From assembly GCF_001652915.1 (NCBI RefSeq), contig NZ_BBQI01000095.1, positions 150,562 to 214,561 of the forward strand: a stretch of DNA of 64,000 bases. The letters are read 5' to 3'. The stretch's first letter is position 1. Each line of letters opens with the position of its first letter. A program made the translations under genes and the position numbers. Source of the stretch: Cupriavidus sp. D384 (GTDB taxonomy: Bacteria > Pseudomonadota > Gammaproteobacteria > Burkholderiales > Burkholderiaceae). Below are positions 29,039 to 38,304 of the stretch, in pieces. Below the pieces are notes generated by a model. It saw only the letters and a list, made by a program, of their open reading frames with translations. It did no database searches and had not been told where the DNA came from.

Positions 29039-29713
29039 ATGCCCAACCGCCCACCGACCGATCCGCCGCGCCGTCCTGGCCGTCCTGCCGCGCAGGGAGC
29101 CGATGCCGGCCAGCGCGACCGCCTGATCGACGCCGCCGTCACGCTATTCGCCAGCCACGGCGTGGCGGCGACTTCGACCAAGGCCATTGCCGCCGCCGCC
29201 GGGGTCACGCCAGCCCTGGTGCACTATTACTTTCGCGACCGCGACACGCTGCTCGACGCGATCTTCGAGGAGCGGCTCCAGCCCCTGATCGAACACGTGT
29301 TCGGTGCGCTGCAGGCCGGGCCGCCAGACCCGATCGCCCGCATCCAGGCGCTGGCCGAGCAGTTGATCCGCACCGCGACGGCCACGCCGTGGTTTCCGGG
29401 CCTGTGGATTCGCGAGATCGTCGGCACCGAAGGCCAGTTGCGCGAGCGGCTGCTGCAGCGCGTGGCCCTGCAACGCGCGCATCTGATCGCCAGCCCGCTG
29501 GCCGCCGCCCACGCGCAGGGCCAGCTCAATCCTGGCCTGGCGCCCGCGCTGGTGATGGTCTCGCTGATCGGCCTGACGCTGCTGCCGCTGGCCACCACGC
29601 ATATCTGGCGGGCCCTGCCCGGCGCCGCCGACATCGACACCGATACGCTGGTGCGCCATGTCACCGCCCTGCTGGGTCACGGGCTGTCCGTGCCGCCCAA
29701 AACCTCTGCCTGA
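29039..29713 (+). CDS. TetR-family regulator (CecR-like) of an ABC efflux operon
   Basis: The 224-residue protein has a TetR helix-turn-helix at about residues 30-75 (AVTLFASHGVAATSTKAIA, ALVHYYFRDRDTLLDAIF). A C-terminal ligand domain resembles the CecR/YbiH group, which heads the ybhGFSR-type efflux operon in enterobacteria. The N-terminal 28 residues are Pro/Arg-rich. It is followed 21 bases later by the membrane fusion gene and is probably co-transcribed with it, so it should repress its own operon. Confidence 0.85.
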   Translation: MPNRPPTDPPRRPGRPAAQGADAGQRDRLIDAAVTLFASHGVAATSTKAIAAAAGVTPALVHYYFRDRDTLLDAIFEERLQPLIEHVFGALQAGPPDPIARIQALAEQLIRTATATPWFPGLWIREIVGTEGQLRERLLQRVALQRAHLIASPLAAAHAQGQLNPGLAPALVMVSLIGLTLLPLATTHIWRALPGAADIDTDTLVRHVTALLGHGLSVPPKTSA

Positions 29714-29734
29714 ACCCGATATCCCGGAGCCCGC

Positions 29735-30706
29735 ATGATGCTTCCCGTCCCGAACCGCACCTGGCCCCTGCTGCTGGCCGCCGTGTCCGTGCCGATGCTT
29801 GCCGCCTGCAGCAACGACAAGCCCACCACCTGGCAGGGCTATGTGGAAGGCGAATTCGTTGCCGTGGCATCGCCGTTCGCGGGCCGGCTCGAAACGCTGT
29901 CGGTCGATCGCGGTCAGCAGGTTGGCGCCGGCGCACCGTTGTTCGTGCTGGAGTCCGACGACGAGCGCGCCGCGCGCCAGCAGGCCGCCGAACAGGTGCG
30001 CGTTGCCGAGGCCCAGCTGGCCGACATCCAGACCGGCAAGCGCCCTGTGGAAGTGGCCGTCAACCAGGCGCAGCTGGTGCAGGCCCAGGCCCAGGCCGGA
30101 CGCAGCGCTGCCCAGCGCAGGCGCGACGAAGCGCAGTTCGAGATCGGCGGTATCTCGAAGGCACAGCTGGACGAAAGCCGTGCCACCGCCGATGCCGACG
30201 CCGCCCGCGTGCGCGAACTGCAGCGCGATATCGACGTGGCCCGCCTGCCCGGCCGCAAGGACCAGCTGGCCGCGCAAGGCGCCCAGGTAGATGCCGCACG
30301 CGCCGCGCTGGCGCAGGCCGAGTGGAAGCTGTCGCGCAAGTCGGTCAATGCCACGGTGCCCGGACTGGTCTACGACGTGCCGTTCCGCCCCGGCGAATGG
30401 GTGCCGGCGGGCAGCGCCGTGGTGCGCATGCTGCCACCCGGCAACGTCAAGGTGCGCTTCTACGTGCCCGAGGCCGTGGTCGGATCGCTGAAGAACGGAC
30501 AGGCCATCACCATTCATTGCGATGGCTGCGCGGCGCCCGTGGCCGCCAGGGTCACCTATGTATCGAACGAGGCCGAGTACACGCCGCCCGTCATCTACAG
30601 CAACGAGACCCGCCGCAAGCTCGTGTTCCTGATCGAGGCCCGCCCCAGCGCCGCCGACGCCCCGAAGCTGCGCCCGGGCCAGCCGGTGGAGGTGACGCAA
30701 TCATGA
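29735..30706 (+). CDS. HlyD-family membrane fusion lipoprotein of ABC efflux pump
   Basis: The 323-residue periplasmic adaptor has a lipoprotein signal peptide with lipobox MLAAC (lipidated Cys25). A biotinyl-lipoyl half domain (VASPFAGRLETLSVDRGQQV) is followed by an Ala/Gln-rich coiled-coil hairpin (about residues 75-190) and the second half NATVPGLVYDVPFRPGEWV. It links the ABC transporter to the outer-membrane channel encoded three genes downstream. A CGGAG ribosome-binding site precedes the start, and its stop overlaps the next start (ATGA). Confidence 0.9.
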   Translation: MMLPVPNRTWPLLLAAVSVPMLAACSNDKPTTWQGYVEGEFVAVASPFAGRLETLSVDRGQQVGAGAPLFVLESDDERAARQQAAEQVRVAEAQLADIQTGKRPVEVAVNQAQLVQAQAQAGRSAAQRRRDEAQFEIGGISKAQLDESRATADADAARVRELQRDIDVARLPGRKDQLAAQGAQVDAARAALAQAEWKLSRKSVNATVPGLVYDVPFRPGEWVPAGSAVVRMLPPGNVKVRFYVPEAVVGSLKNGQAITIHCDGCAAPVAARVTYVSNEAEYTPPVIYSNETRRKLVFLIEARPSAADAPKLRPGQPVEVTQS

Positions 30707-31734
30707 CCACGCAGTCCACCACCGGCACCGGCAACGGCAACGGCAATGGCAACGGCAACCACCGCCGCAACGGCGAGCTGGTCATCGACGTTCATGACCT
30801 GAACAAGCATTTCGGCGACAAGCACGTGGTCAATAACCTGACCATGCAGGTGGCGCGCGGCGAGATCTTCGGCTTCCTGGGGCCGAACGGCAGCGGCAAG
30901 ACCACCTCGATCCGCATGATGTGCGGCCTGCTGACGCCCGACTCAGGCTCCGGTACCTGCCTGGGCTACGACATCCTCAAGCAGGCCGCCGACATCAAGC
31001 GCAACGTCGGCTACATGACGCAGCGTTTCTCGTACTGGGAAGACCTGTCGATCCGCGAGAACCTCGACTTCGTCGCCCGCGTCTACGGCATGCCCAACCG
31101 CAAGGATGTGGTGGAGCGTGCGCTGGAAGACCTGGGCCTGCAGTCGCGCGCCGAACAGCTGGCCGGCTCGCTGTCCGGCGGCTGGAAGCAGCGGCTGGCG
31201 CTGGCCGCGTGCCTGCTGCACGAACCGCAACTGCTGCTGCTCGACGAACCGACCGCTGGCGTCGATCCCAAGGCACGCCGCGACTTCTGGGAGCAGCTGC
31301 ACCAGCTGGCGGCGCGCGGTATCTCGGTGCTGGTCAGCACGCACTACATGGACGAGGCCGAACGCTGCCACAAGCTCGCCTATATTGCCTATGGCACGCT
31401 GCTGGCGCAGGGCACGTCGGATGAAGTCGTCGCCAGCCAGCACCTGAGCACCTGGAGCGTCGAAGGCGACAACCTGGCCGAGCTGTCCGCGCAACTGCAG
31501 GGCAAGCCCGGCGTGGACCAGACCGTGGCATTCGGCACCGCGCTGCACGTGACCGGCAAGGACGCCGGCCAGCTGGAACAGACGCTGCGGCAATACGCGG
31601 GCGCCGGCCATCGCATCGTACAGACCGACACCAGCCTGGAGGACGTGTTCATCCACATGATGGGCGGGGCCCAGGACAATATGGCCGCGCCGCCCCGGAC
31701 GAAGGCCGCGCCCAGCCGCAAGGAGGCGTCATGA
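30703..31734 (+). CDS. ABC efflux ATPase (YbhF-like)
   Basis: A 343-residue ABC ATPase with Walker A GPNGSGKT near residues 62-69, signature LSGGWKQR near 158-165 and Walker B LLLLDEPTAGVDP near 178-190. It belongs to the ABC-2 (CcmA/YbhF) type. Unlike E. coli YbhF it has only one nucleotide-binding domain. The N-terminus carries a (Gly-Asn)n linker encoded by a hexanucleotide repeat. It overlaps genes on both sides by four bases, so translation is coupled across the pump. Confidence 0.9.
   Translation: MTTQSTTGTGNGNGNGNGNHRRNGELVIDVHDLNKHFGDKHVVNNLTMQVARGEIFGFLGPNGSGKTTSIRMMCGLLTPDSGSGTCLGYDILKQAADIKRNVGYMTQRFSYWEDLSIRENLDFVARVYGMPNRKDVVERALEDLGLQSRAEQLAGSLSGGWKQRLALAACLLHEPQLLLLDEPTAGVDPKARRDFWEQLHQLAARGISVLVSTHYMDEAERCHKLAYIAYGTLLAQGTSDEVVASQHLSTWSVEGDNLAELSAQLQGKPGVDQTVAFGTALHVTGKDAGQLEQTLRQYAGAGHRIVQTDTSLEDVFIHMMGGAQDNMAAPPRTKAAPSRKEAS
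30724..30759 (+). repeat. Hexanucleotide tandem repeat (GGCAAC)n in the ATPase gene
   Basis: Six consecutive 6-base units, GGCACC then GGCAAC, GGCAAC, GGCAAT, GGCAAC and GGCAAC, encode a Gly-Thr/Asn linker near the N-terminus of the ABC ATPase. Change in unit number would keep the frame and only alter linker length. Confidence 0.85.
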
Positions 31735-32957
31735 GCGCCACGCCCCCGCCGTCGCCAAATCCGCCGTCCCAGCCTTCGTCCACCCCGCCGCCCCACCCGT
31801 CGCGCCAGTCTGCGCGCCCGACCCACGCGTCGTTCTCGCTGCAGCGCTGGTGGAGCATCGTGCTGAAGGAATTCCTGCAGCTGCGCCGCGACCGCATCAC
31901 GTTCGGCATGATCGTCGCCCTGCCCATCGTGCAGTTGCTGCTGTTCGGCTTCGCCATCAACAGCGACCCCCGCCATATGCCCACGGCGGTGATCGTTGCC
32001 GAGCACAGCGATTTCTCGCGCACGTTTATCGCGGCGATGGAAAACACCACGTACTTCCGGATCGTGCGCACGATGCCTGACGAGGCCTCCGGCCGCGAGG
32101 CGCTGTTGCGGGGCGACGTGCAGTTCGTGGTCAACATCCCGCACGACTTCTCGCGGCGGCTGCTGCATGGCGACCGTCCCCAGATCCTGGTGGAGGCCGA
32201 TGCCACCGACCCATCGGCCACGGGCCAGGCCATCGCAGCGCTGTCGCAGCTGCCGGACACCGTCGCACGCATCGACCTCAAGGGCACGCTGGCCCCGCTG
32301 GCCGGCGGCAAGTCTGCCTTCGACGTGAATGTGCATCGGCTGTACAACCCCGAAGGCATCACCCAGTACAACATCGTGCCGGGCCTGATGGGCACCATCC
32401 TGACCATGACGATGGTGATGATGACCGGCCTCGCCATGACGCGCGAACGCGAGCGCGGCACGATGGAAAACCTGCTCGCCACGCCGGTGCAGCCCATCGA
32501 GGTGATCTCCGGCAAGATCGTGCCGTATATCTTTATCGGCCTGATCCAGGCCACCATCATCGTGCTGGCCGCGCACTACGTGTTCGCGGTGCCATTCCTG
32601 GGCTCGGTGCTGGCGGTCTACCTTGCCACGCTGCTGTTTATCGCGGCCAACCTGACGGTGGGCATCACGCTGTCGTCGCTGGCGAGCAACCAGCTTCAGG
32701 CGGTGCAGCTGACGTTCTTCTACTTCCTGCCGAACATCCTGCTGTCCGGCTTCATGTTCCCGTTCGCCGGCATGCCAACGTGGGCGCAGTGGATCGGCAA
32801 CGTGCTGCCGATGACGTATTTCAACCGGATGGTCCGCAGCATCATGCTCAAGGGCAGCGGCTGGACCGAACTCTGGCCCAACGTGTGGCCCGTGGCGCTG
32901 TTCACGGTCATCGTCATGGGTATCGCCGTGCGCTTCTACAAGCGCACGCTCGACTGA
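31731..32957 (+). CDS. ABC-2 type efflux permease
   Basis: The 408-residue permease has a Pro/Ser-rich N-terminal tail (residues 1-33). One membrane helix lies near 55-75, a large periplasmic loop covers about 80-210, and five C-terminal helices include NIVPGLMGTILTMTMVMMTG and FYFLPNILLSGFMFPFAGMP. This is the YbhS/YbhR arrangement. Only one permease gene is present, so a homodimer is expected rather than the YbhS-YbhR heterodimer. The ERERGTMENLLATPV loop is the coupling element to the ATPase. Confidence 0.9.
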   Translation: MSATPPPSPNPPSQPSSTPPPHPSRQSARPTHASFSLQRWWSIVLKEFLQLRRDRITFGMIVALPIVQLLLFGFAINSDPRHMPTAVIVAEHSDFSRTFIAAMENTTYFRIVRTMPDEASGREALLRGDVQFVVNIPHDFSRRLLHGDRPQILVEADATDPSATGQAIAALSQLPDTVARIDLKGTLAPLAGGKSAFDVNVHRLYNPEGITQYNIVPGLMGTILTMTMVMMTGLAMTRERERGTMENLLATPVQPIEVISGKIVPYIFIGLIQATIIVLAAHYVFAVPFLGSVLAVYLATLLFIAANLTVGITLSSLASNQLQAVQLTFFYFLPNILLSGFMFPFAGMPTWAQWIGNVLPMTYFNRMVRSIMLKGSGWTELWPNVWPVALFTVIVMGIAVRFYKRTLD

Positions 32958-32974
32958 ACACGCGGAGCACCGCC

Positions 32975-34450
32975 ATGCGTACGTTCCCGATCCTGCCCGC
33001 CTCGCTCGCCTCGCTCGCCGCGCTTGCCGCGCTGCTGGTCGCCGGTTGCACGGTAGGCCCCGACTTCCACAGCCCCGACGCCCCCACCGACGCGCGCTAC
33101 ACGGCCGGCCCGCAGCCCCTGCAGATGCCGGCCGAGGGCTTCCCCACGCAAACGCTGCAGCCCGGCGACGTGCCCGCGGAATGGTGGACGCAATTCGGCA
33201 ATCCGCAACTCGACGAAACCATACGCATCGCGCTCGCCAGCAGCCCCACGCTGATCCAGGCGCGCGCCCGCCTGCGCGAGGCCCAGGAAAACCTGGCCGC
33301 GCGCACCGGCGCCACGCAATTCCCGCAGGTCGATGCCAAGCTCAACGCCACGCGCCAGCAGGTGGACCTGAACTCCGTCGGCATTACGCAGTTTCCGAGC
33401 CCCGGGCCATTCACGCTCTACAACGCCAGCGTGCAGGTGTCGTACGCGCTGGACCTGTTCGGCGGACAGCGGCGCGAGCTGGAAGGCCTGCGCGCCGCGG
33501 TCGACTACCAGCGCTACGAGCTTGAGGCGGCCCGCCTGTCGCTGGCCGCGAACGTGGCGACCACGGCGATCCGCGAAGCCGGACTGCGCGCGCAACTGGC
33601 CGATACGGTGGCCATCGCCGAAGCACAGCAGCGCCAGCTTGGCATCATGCAGCAGCGGCTGAAGGTGGGGGGCGTGGCGCGCGTGGACGTGCAGCGCCAG
33701 CAATCCGAACTGGCGCAGACGCAGGCGCTGGTGCCCGGGCTGTCGCAGCAGCTCGATGCCACACGCCACCAGCTGGCCGTCTACACCGGCCAGACGCCAG
33801 CCAGCGCGCAACTGCCCGAATTTCGGCTCGAGGACCTGCACCTGCCCGAGACCCTGCCGGTCAGCCTGCCCGCCGAACTGGCACGCCGCCGGCCCGATAT
33901 CCGTGCCGCCGAGGCGCTGCTGCACCAGGCATCCGCCGACATCGGCGTCGCCACGGCCAACCTCTATCCGCAGATCACGCTGACCGCCAGCGGCGGCACC
34001 CAGCAGATGCGCGCCCGCGACCTGTTCAGCAGCATGAACATCTGGAGCCTGGCCGCTGGCGTGGTACAGCCCGTGTTCCACGGCGGCGAACTGCGCGCAC
34101 AGAAACGTGCCAAGGAAGCGGCATACGAGCAATCGCTGGGCGCCTACCAGCAGGCCGTGCTGCAGGGGCTGCAGAACGTGGCCGACACGCTGCGCGCGCT
34201 CGACGCCGACGCAGGCACGCTCCAGGCCCGCGCCGACAACGCCCGGCAAACGCGCGACACGTTGGCAATCGTCAACGAGCAATACCGGCTGGGCGGCGTC
34301 AGCCAGTTCACCGTCATCGACGCCGAACGCCAGGCCCGGCAAGCCACGCTGGACCTGTCCCAGGCCCGCGCGGCGAGACTGGCGGATTCGGCCGCGCTGA
34401 TGCAGGCGCTGGGCGGCGGGTGGTGGGGCGAGGAGGTGGCGGCGAAGTAG
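32975..34450 (+). CDS. Outer-membrane efflux lipoprotein (NodT/OprM-type)
   Basis: A 491-residue TolC-superfamily channel with lipobox LVAGC (Cys25) and two OEP repeats of long alpha-helical hairpins. Repeat phrases are ARLREAQENLAAR, LFGGQRRELEGLRAAVDYQRYELEA, RRPDIRAAEALLHQASADIGVA and NEQYRLGGVSQFTVIDAERQ. It completes a tripartite pump (adaptor, ATPase, permease, channel) within one operon controlled by the TetR protein. The substrates may be organic solvents or antibiotics by family analogy, but nothing in the sequence fixes this. Confidence 0.93.
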   Translation: MRTFPILPASLASLAALAALLVAGCTVGPDFHSPDAPTDARYTAGPQPLQMPAEGFPTQTLQPGDVPAEWWTQFGNPQLDETIRIALASSPTLIQARARLREAQENLAARTGATQFPQVDAKLNATRQQVDLNSVGITQFPSPGPFTLYNASVQVSYALDLFGGQRRELEGLRAAVDYQRYELEAARLSLAANVATTAIREAGLRAQLADTVAIAEAQQRQLGIMQQRLKVGGVARVDVQRQQSELAQTQALVPGLSQQLDATRHQLAVYTGQTPASAQLPEFRLEDLHLPETLPVSLPAELARRRPDIRAAEALLHQASADIGVATANLYPQITLTASGGTQQMRARDLFSSMNIWSLAAGVVQPVFHGGELRAQKRAKEAAYEQSLGAYQQAVLQGLQNVADTLRALDADAGTLQARADNARQTRDTLAIVNEQYRLGGVSQFTVIDAERQARQATLDLSQARAARLADSAALMQALGGGWWGEEVAAK

Positions 34451-34630
34451 ATTGAGACGAATCTGAAAGCGAGCCGAGTGTATTGACGGTTGCGTTCGCG
34501 GACGCGATGATCACTCCCGTAGCGACGCAGCGGTTTAAACTGCCTCGACGGCCCAGGGCCCCTGCGACAAACGGCGTCGTCATCGTAAGCGCACTTTGAG
34601 TGCGACAGACCTGGGTACCGCACCTTTTCA

Positions 34631-34653
34631 TAGCCTCCGCAACCCGGAGGCTA
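34631..34653 (-). terminator. Hairpin at the end of the aminotransferase operon
   Basis: A perfect 9-bp stem TAGCCTCCG / CGGAGGCTA with loop CAACC begins three bases after the minus-strand stop at 34657. The minus-strand tail is TGAAAAGG rather than a T-run, so termination may be weak. The structure could also serve the convergent efflux operon ending at 34450. The remaining 180 bases of the gap contain no gene. Confidence 0.6.
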
Positions 34654-34656
34654 TCG

Positions 34657-35859
34657 TCAAGACATCTCCAAAAACCCCCGCAACCGCCTCACTCCCTCGT
34701 CCAGCCGTTGCACGTCGCACGCGTAGCACCATCGGACGAAGCCTTCGCCCTCGTCGCCGAAGGCGCTGCCGGGGGCCAGTCCCAGGTGGGCCTCGCGCAC
34801 CAGGCGTTTGCAGAGCGCCAGGCTGTCGGTGGCGCCTGCCAGCCGGAAGAAGACGTACATCGCGCCGTCCGGGGCATGGGCTTCCACGCCAGGCAGGGCG
34901 GAAAGCGCGCCGACCAGGTGGTCGCGCGATGTGTGCAGCCGCTGTACCAGGTCTTGCGTGAACGCCTCGCCCTGCTGCACCGCCACAATGCCGGCTTCCT
35001 GCACGAACGACGGCGCGCACGACGTGTTGTATTCGATCAGCTTGCCCAGGTCGTCCATCAGTGACGCGGGCAGCACCATCCAGCCGAGCCGCCACCCTGT
35101 CATCAGCCACGCCTTGGAGAACGAGTTCACGGCGATCACGCGCTCGTCGCGGCTGGCGATGTCGAGGAAGGACGGCGCGTTGCCGCCTTCGTTGCCGTAG
35201 TAGAGCCGTTCGTAGACTTCGTCGGCGATGATCCAGATGCCGTGGCGGCGGCAGTGGTCCAGAACGGCCTGCTGCTGGCTGCGCGGCATGACCCAGCCCG
35301 TGGGATTGTTCGGCGAGTTGATCATCACCGCGCGCGTGCCGGGGGTCAGGGCGCGCAACAGCTTGTCGATGTCGAGTGTCCAGCCTTCGTCGCCAAAATC
35401 GAGCGCGACGGTTTCCACGGTGGCGCCGAGGATGCGCGGAATTTCCACCAGGTTGGGCCAGAGCGGCGTGACGCAGATCACGCGGTCGCCGGGGCCGGCC
35501 ACCAGTTGCGCGGCCAGCATCAGCGCGTTGACGCCGGCGCTGGTCACCGCGATGTTTTCGACCGCCGTGGCGCCGTGCAGCCGCGTGACATAGTCGGACA
35601 GCGCGGCGCGCAGCGGTGCGATACCAAGGTTGTGGGTGTAGAACGTGGCGCCGCCTGCCAGCGCCTGGGCGGCGGCATCGCGGATAAAGGCCGGGGTGAC
35701 CTGGTCCGACTCCCCGAACCAGAACGGCATGACATCGGGCAGGCCGATGCCGGCGTTGGCCACCTCGCGGATGCGCGAGGCCCGCAGGCCGTGGACGATG
35801 TCCCGCGCCAGCGGCACGGCTTCAGGCAGAGAAGGCAGGCGAGACGGACTGGCGGACAT
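34657..35859 (-). CDS. Class I/II PLP-dependent aminotransferase
   Basis: A 400-residue fold-type I aminotransferase of the aspartate aminotransferase Ib-like group. The PLP lysine is in NSFSKAWLMTGWRLG (Lys near 248). The NSPNNPTGW loop and IADEVYERLYY aspartate/tyrosine motif are present. The ATG at 35859 has an AGGAG site 5 bases before it; a GTG two codons earlier is less likely. It is the last gene of a minus-strand group with a BKACE enzyme and a class III aminotransferase, suggesting amino-acid catabolism. Confidence 0.9.
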   Translation of the reverse strand: MSASPSRLPSLPEAVPLARDIVHGLRASRIREVANAGIGLPDVMPFWFGESDQVTPAFIRDAAAQALAGGATFYTHNLGIAPLRAALSDYVTRLHGATAVENIAVTSAGVNALMLAAQLVAGPGDRVICVTPLWPNLVEIPRILGATVETVALDFGDEGWTLDIDKLLRALTPGTRAVMINSPNNPTGWVMPRSQQQAVLDHCRRHGIWIIADEVYERLYYGNEGGNAPSFLDIASRDERVIAVNSFSKAWLMTGWRLGWMVLPASLMDDLGKLIEYNTSCAPSFVQEAGIVAVQQGEAFTQDLVQRLHTSRDHLVGALSALPGVEAHAPDGAMYVFFRLAGATDSLALCKRLVREAHLGLAPGSAFGDEGEGFVRWCYACDVQRLDEGVRRLRGFLEMS

Positions 35860-35940
35860 CGGCACTCCTGGAGCGGAATTGGATGAAGCGCCTAGCGTAC
35901 CGGAATCCCGCCGGCCCTGCCGGGACGAATGACTGCGGGA

Positions 35941-36786
35941 TTACGCGAAGCGCGCGCGCAGGTCGGCGGCCGTCATCGCCGCATAGCCAAGGCTGCCCAG
36001 CGGCGTGCGTACGGCGCGCAGCAGGCCGGCGTTGTCGGGTGCCATGGCGCCATCGGGCAGCGTCATGTTGTTCTCGAAGCCGATGCGCGCATGTCCGCCC
36101 AGCATCACGGCCGCCGCCGCACAATCGGCCTCCTGCTTGCCGAATGCGCAGACCGCCCATTCGATACCGCTCTGGTCCAGACCCATCTCGTGCCACGCGG
36201 CCAGGAACGGCAGCAGGTCCGTCGGCGACGACTTCTGGCCGGCCGAATAGCGGCCCAGCACGAACAGCACCCAGTGGCGGCCTTCGGGAATCCCTCCGCT
36301 GCCCCGCAATGCGGCGTAGCGGCGCACATCGTTGGCGTCGTAGAGGATGTACTGCGCCACCACATGCTCGCGATGCATCCACTGGAAAAACGCTTCGGCA
36401 GCCGGCAGCGCGGCATCGTCGGGCACCAGTTCGCGCACCGCCACCGACGCCGCTTCCGGACGCAGCGCCTGCACCATGGCGATCTGCTGGGCCGGCTGGT
36501 AGATGCCAACCGCCTCGGTGGTCAGCTGCAACACCAGGTTCTGGCCGACGGCCTTGCGCACGGCTGCGATGGCTGGCTCGTAGTCGGCCACTTCAAGGCT
36601 GTGCGTGGCATCGGCCTTGCGCACATGCAGGTGGATCATCGCCGCGCCGGCTTCCACGCACTCGCGGGCGCACCGGGCCAGTTCGTCGGGGGTGATGGGC
36701 AGGCGGGCGTGGTCGGTGTGGGTCTTGCGCGCGCCATTGGGCGCCACGGCCAGGGCAAACGGGCGGCGCAGGGTATCGGTCGTCAT
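35941..36786 (-). CDS. Beta-keto acid cleavage enzyme (BKACE, DUF849)
   Basis: The 281-residue TIM-barrel enzyme belongs to the family founded by 3-keto-5-aminohexanoate cleavage enzyme. These condense a beta-keto acid with acetyl-CoA to give acetoacetate and a new acyl-CoA. The zinc-binding HLHVR motif lies near residues 52-56, and the late motif GHARIGFENNMTLPDG carries the conserved glutamate. The beta-keto substrate varies widely among BKACE members. It is flanked by two aminotransferases, one of which could make the keto acid. The gene follows the class III aminotransferase by 10 bases. Confidence 0.9.
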   Translation of the reverse strand: MTTDTLRRPFALAVAPNGARKTHTDHARLPITPDELARCARECVEAGAAMIHLHVRKADATHSLEVADYEPAIAAVRKAVGQNLVLQLTTEAVGIYQPAQQIAMVQALRPEAASVAVRELVPDDAALPAAEAFFQWMHREHVVAQYILYDANDVRRYAALRGSGGIPEGRHWVLFVLGRYSAGQKSSPTDLLPFLAAWHEMGLDQSGIEWAVCAFGKQEADCAAAAVMLGGHARIGFENNMTLPDGAMAPDNAGLLRAVRTPLGSLGYAAMTAADLRARFA

Positions 36787-36796
36787 GCGTCGTTCC

Positions 36797-38122
36797 TCAG
36801 GCCGGCAGGACCTGGTTCACCGACTGCGCGAAGCGGTCGACGATATTGTCGATATCGGCCGGCGTGCAGATGAACGGCGGCGCGAACAGCACGTGGTCAC
36901 CATGGATGCCATCGACCGTGCCCCCCATCGGGTAGACCAGCAGGCCATTTTCCATGCAGGTGCGCTTGAGCACGGCGTGGGTCTTCTTCGCCGGATCGAG
37001 CGTGGCCTTGGTGGCGCGGTCGGCCACGAACTCCACGCCGACGAACAGGCCGCGGCCACGCACGTCGCCCAGGTTCGGATGGCTGCCCAGCGCCTCGCGC
37101 AGCCGTGCGCGCAGTTGCTCGCCGCGCGCCAGCACGTTGTCAAGCAGCCTGTCCCCGGCAATCGTGCGTTGCACGGCCAGCGCGGCGGCACACGCGGTGG
37201 CGTGCCCGATATACGTATGACCATGCTGGAAGAAGCCGCTGCCGCCGACAATGGCGTCGTAGATGCGCGCCGTGGACAGCATCGCGCCGATCGGCTGGTA
37301 GCCCGCACCCAGGCCCTTGGCGATGGTCACGATGTCGGGCACCACGCCGTCTTCCTCGCAGGCAAACAGGTAGCCGGTGCGGCCCATGCCGGACATCACT
37401 TCGTCCAAAATCAGCAGCACGCCGTATTTGTCGCACACGGCGCGGATGCGCTTGAGGTAATCCGCCACCGGCGGCACCGCGCCGGCCGTGGCGCCCACCA
37501 CGGTCTCGGCCACGAATCCAGCCACCGAATCGGGCCCCAGTTCCAGGATCTTGGCCTCCAGCTCGTCGGCCAGGCGCTGCGCGTACTGCACGTCGGTCTC
37601 GCCCGCAGCCTGGTCGCGGTAGGCGTAGCACGGCGACACATGGTGCGCGGGCACCAGCAGCGGCAGGAACGGCTCGCGGCGCCACGCGTTGCCGCCAATC
37701 GCCAGCGCGCCCAGCGTGTTGCCGTGATAGCTCTGGCGGCGCGCGATGAAATGACGGCGCTGCGTCTGCCCGGTCTCGACGAAATACTGCCGCGCCAGCT
37801 TCAGTGCGGCTTCCACGGCCTCGGAGCCGCCCGAAACGAAATACACGTGGTTCAGGTCGCCCGGCGCGGCATCGGCCAGCGTCTGCGCCAGCGTTTCCGA
37901 CACTTCGGTCGTGAAGAACGACGTGTGGGCATAGGCCAGCGTATCCACCTGCTGCTTGATGGCCTCGATCACGCGCGGATGGCCGTGCCCCAGGCACGAC
38001 ACCGCCGCACCGCCGGAAGCATCCAGATAGGCGCGGCCGTTGCTGTCGAACAGCTCGATACCCTTGCCGCCTACGGCGACAGGCAAGGTTTGCTTGGGAT
38101 TGCGATGGAAGACGTGCGTCAT
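36797..38122 (-). CDS. Class III aminotransferase (omega/beta-amino acid type)
   Basis: The 441-residue enzyme has the class III signature: LILDEVMSGMGRTGY, then TIAKGLGAGYQPIGAML with the PLP lysine near 268, and GGAAVSCLGHGHPRV near the N-terminus. Family members use beta-alanine, GABA, taurine, diaminobutyrate or aromatic beta-amino acids as donors. The start MTHVFHRNP is chosen because the upstream 43 in-frame codons lie in the promoter region shared with the divergent rpiR gene. As first gene of the operon it would provide a keto or aldehyde product to the BKACE enzyme. Confidence 0.9.
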   Translation of the reverse strand: MTHVFHRNPKQTLPVAVGGKGIELFDSNGRAYLDASGGAAVSCLGHGHPRVIEAIKQQVDTLAYAHTSFFTTEVSETLAQTLADAAPGDLNHVYFVSGGSEAVEAALKLARQYFVETGQTQRRHFIARRQSYHGNTLGALAIGGNAWRREPFLPLLVPAHHVSPCYAYRDQAAGETDVQYAQRLADELEAKILELGPDSVAGFVAETVVGATAGAVPPVADYLKRIRAVCDKYGVLLILDEVMSGMGRTGYLFACEEDGVVPDIVTIAKGLGAGYQPIGAMLSTARIYDAIVGGSGFFQHGHTYIGHATACAAALAVQRTIAGDRLLDNVLARGEQLRARLREALGSHPNLGDVRGRGLFVGVEFVADRATKATLDPAKKTHAVLKRTCMENGLLVYPMGGTVDGIHGDHVLFAPPFICTPADIDNIVDRFAQSVNQVLPA

Positions 38123-38197
38123 GGTGGGCGTGCGAGAAAGCGCATGGGCGCGAAACAGGTAGCCAGTATAGGAACAACCAACCGCGCGCGCAACAAC

Positions 38198-38225
38198 TGT
38201 TTCATTGATCGCAGCGAAAGAAACA
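38198..38225. promoter_or_regulatory. Inverted repeat TGTTTC-N16-GAAACA, candidate operator
   Basis: TGTTTC (38198-38203) and GAAACA (38220-38225) form an inverted pair between the divergent aminotransferase and rpiR genes. The same TGTTTCAT octamer occurs on the minus strand at 40217-40224, ahead of the nearby binding-protein gene. Confidence 0.45.
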
Positions 38226-38265
38226 TACGGTTCCCACATTTCCGCGAACACCGGGCGGCGACCTA

Positions 38266-38281
38266 TGCAACAATCGTTGCA
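38266..38281. promoter_or_regulatory. Palindrome TGCAAC-N4-GTTGCA upstream of rpiR
   Basis: A perfect 6-4-6 inverted repeat ends 23 bases before the rpiR start codon, a usual position for an autoregulatory operator. The half-site core GTTGC/GCAAC also appears at 40169-40195 before the binding-protein gene. Confidence 0.5.
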
Positions 38282-38304
38282 AATCCCGCTTTTTCATCAC
38301 ATCG

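Noticed and set aside
34451..34656. Possible small RNA or tRNA in the gap between the efflux operon and the aminotransferase
   Set aside because: No cloverleaf or conserved T-loop sequence; only a terminator-like hairpin is visible.
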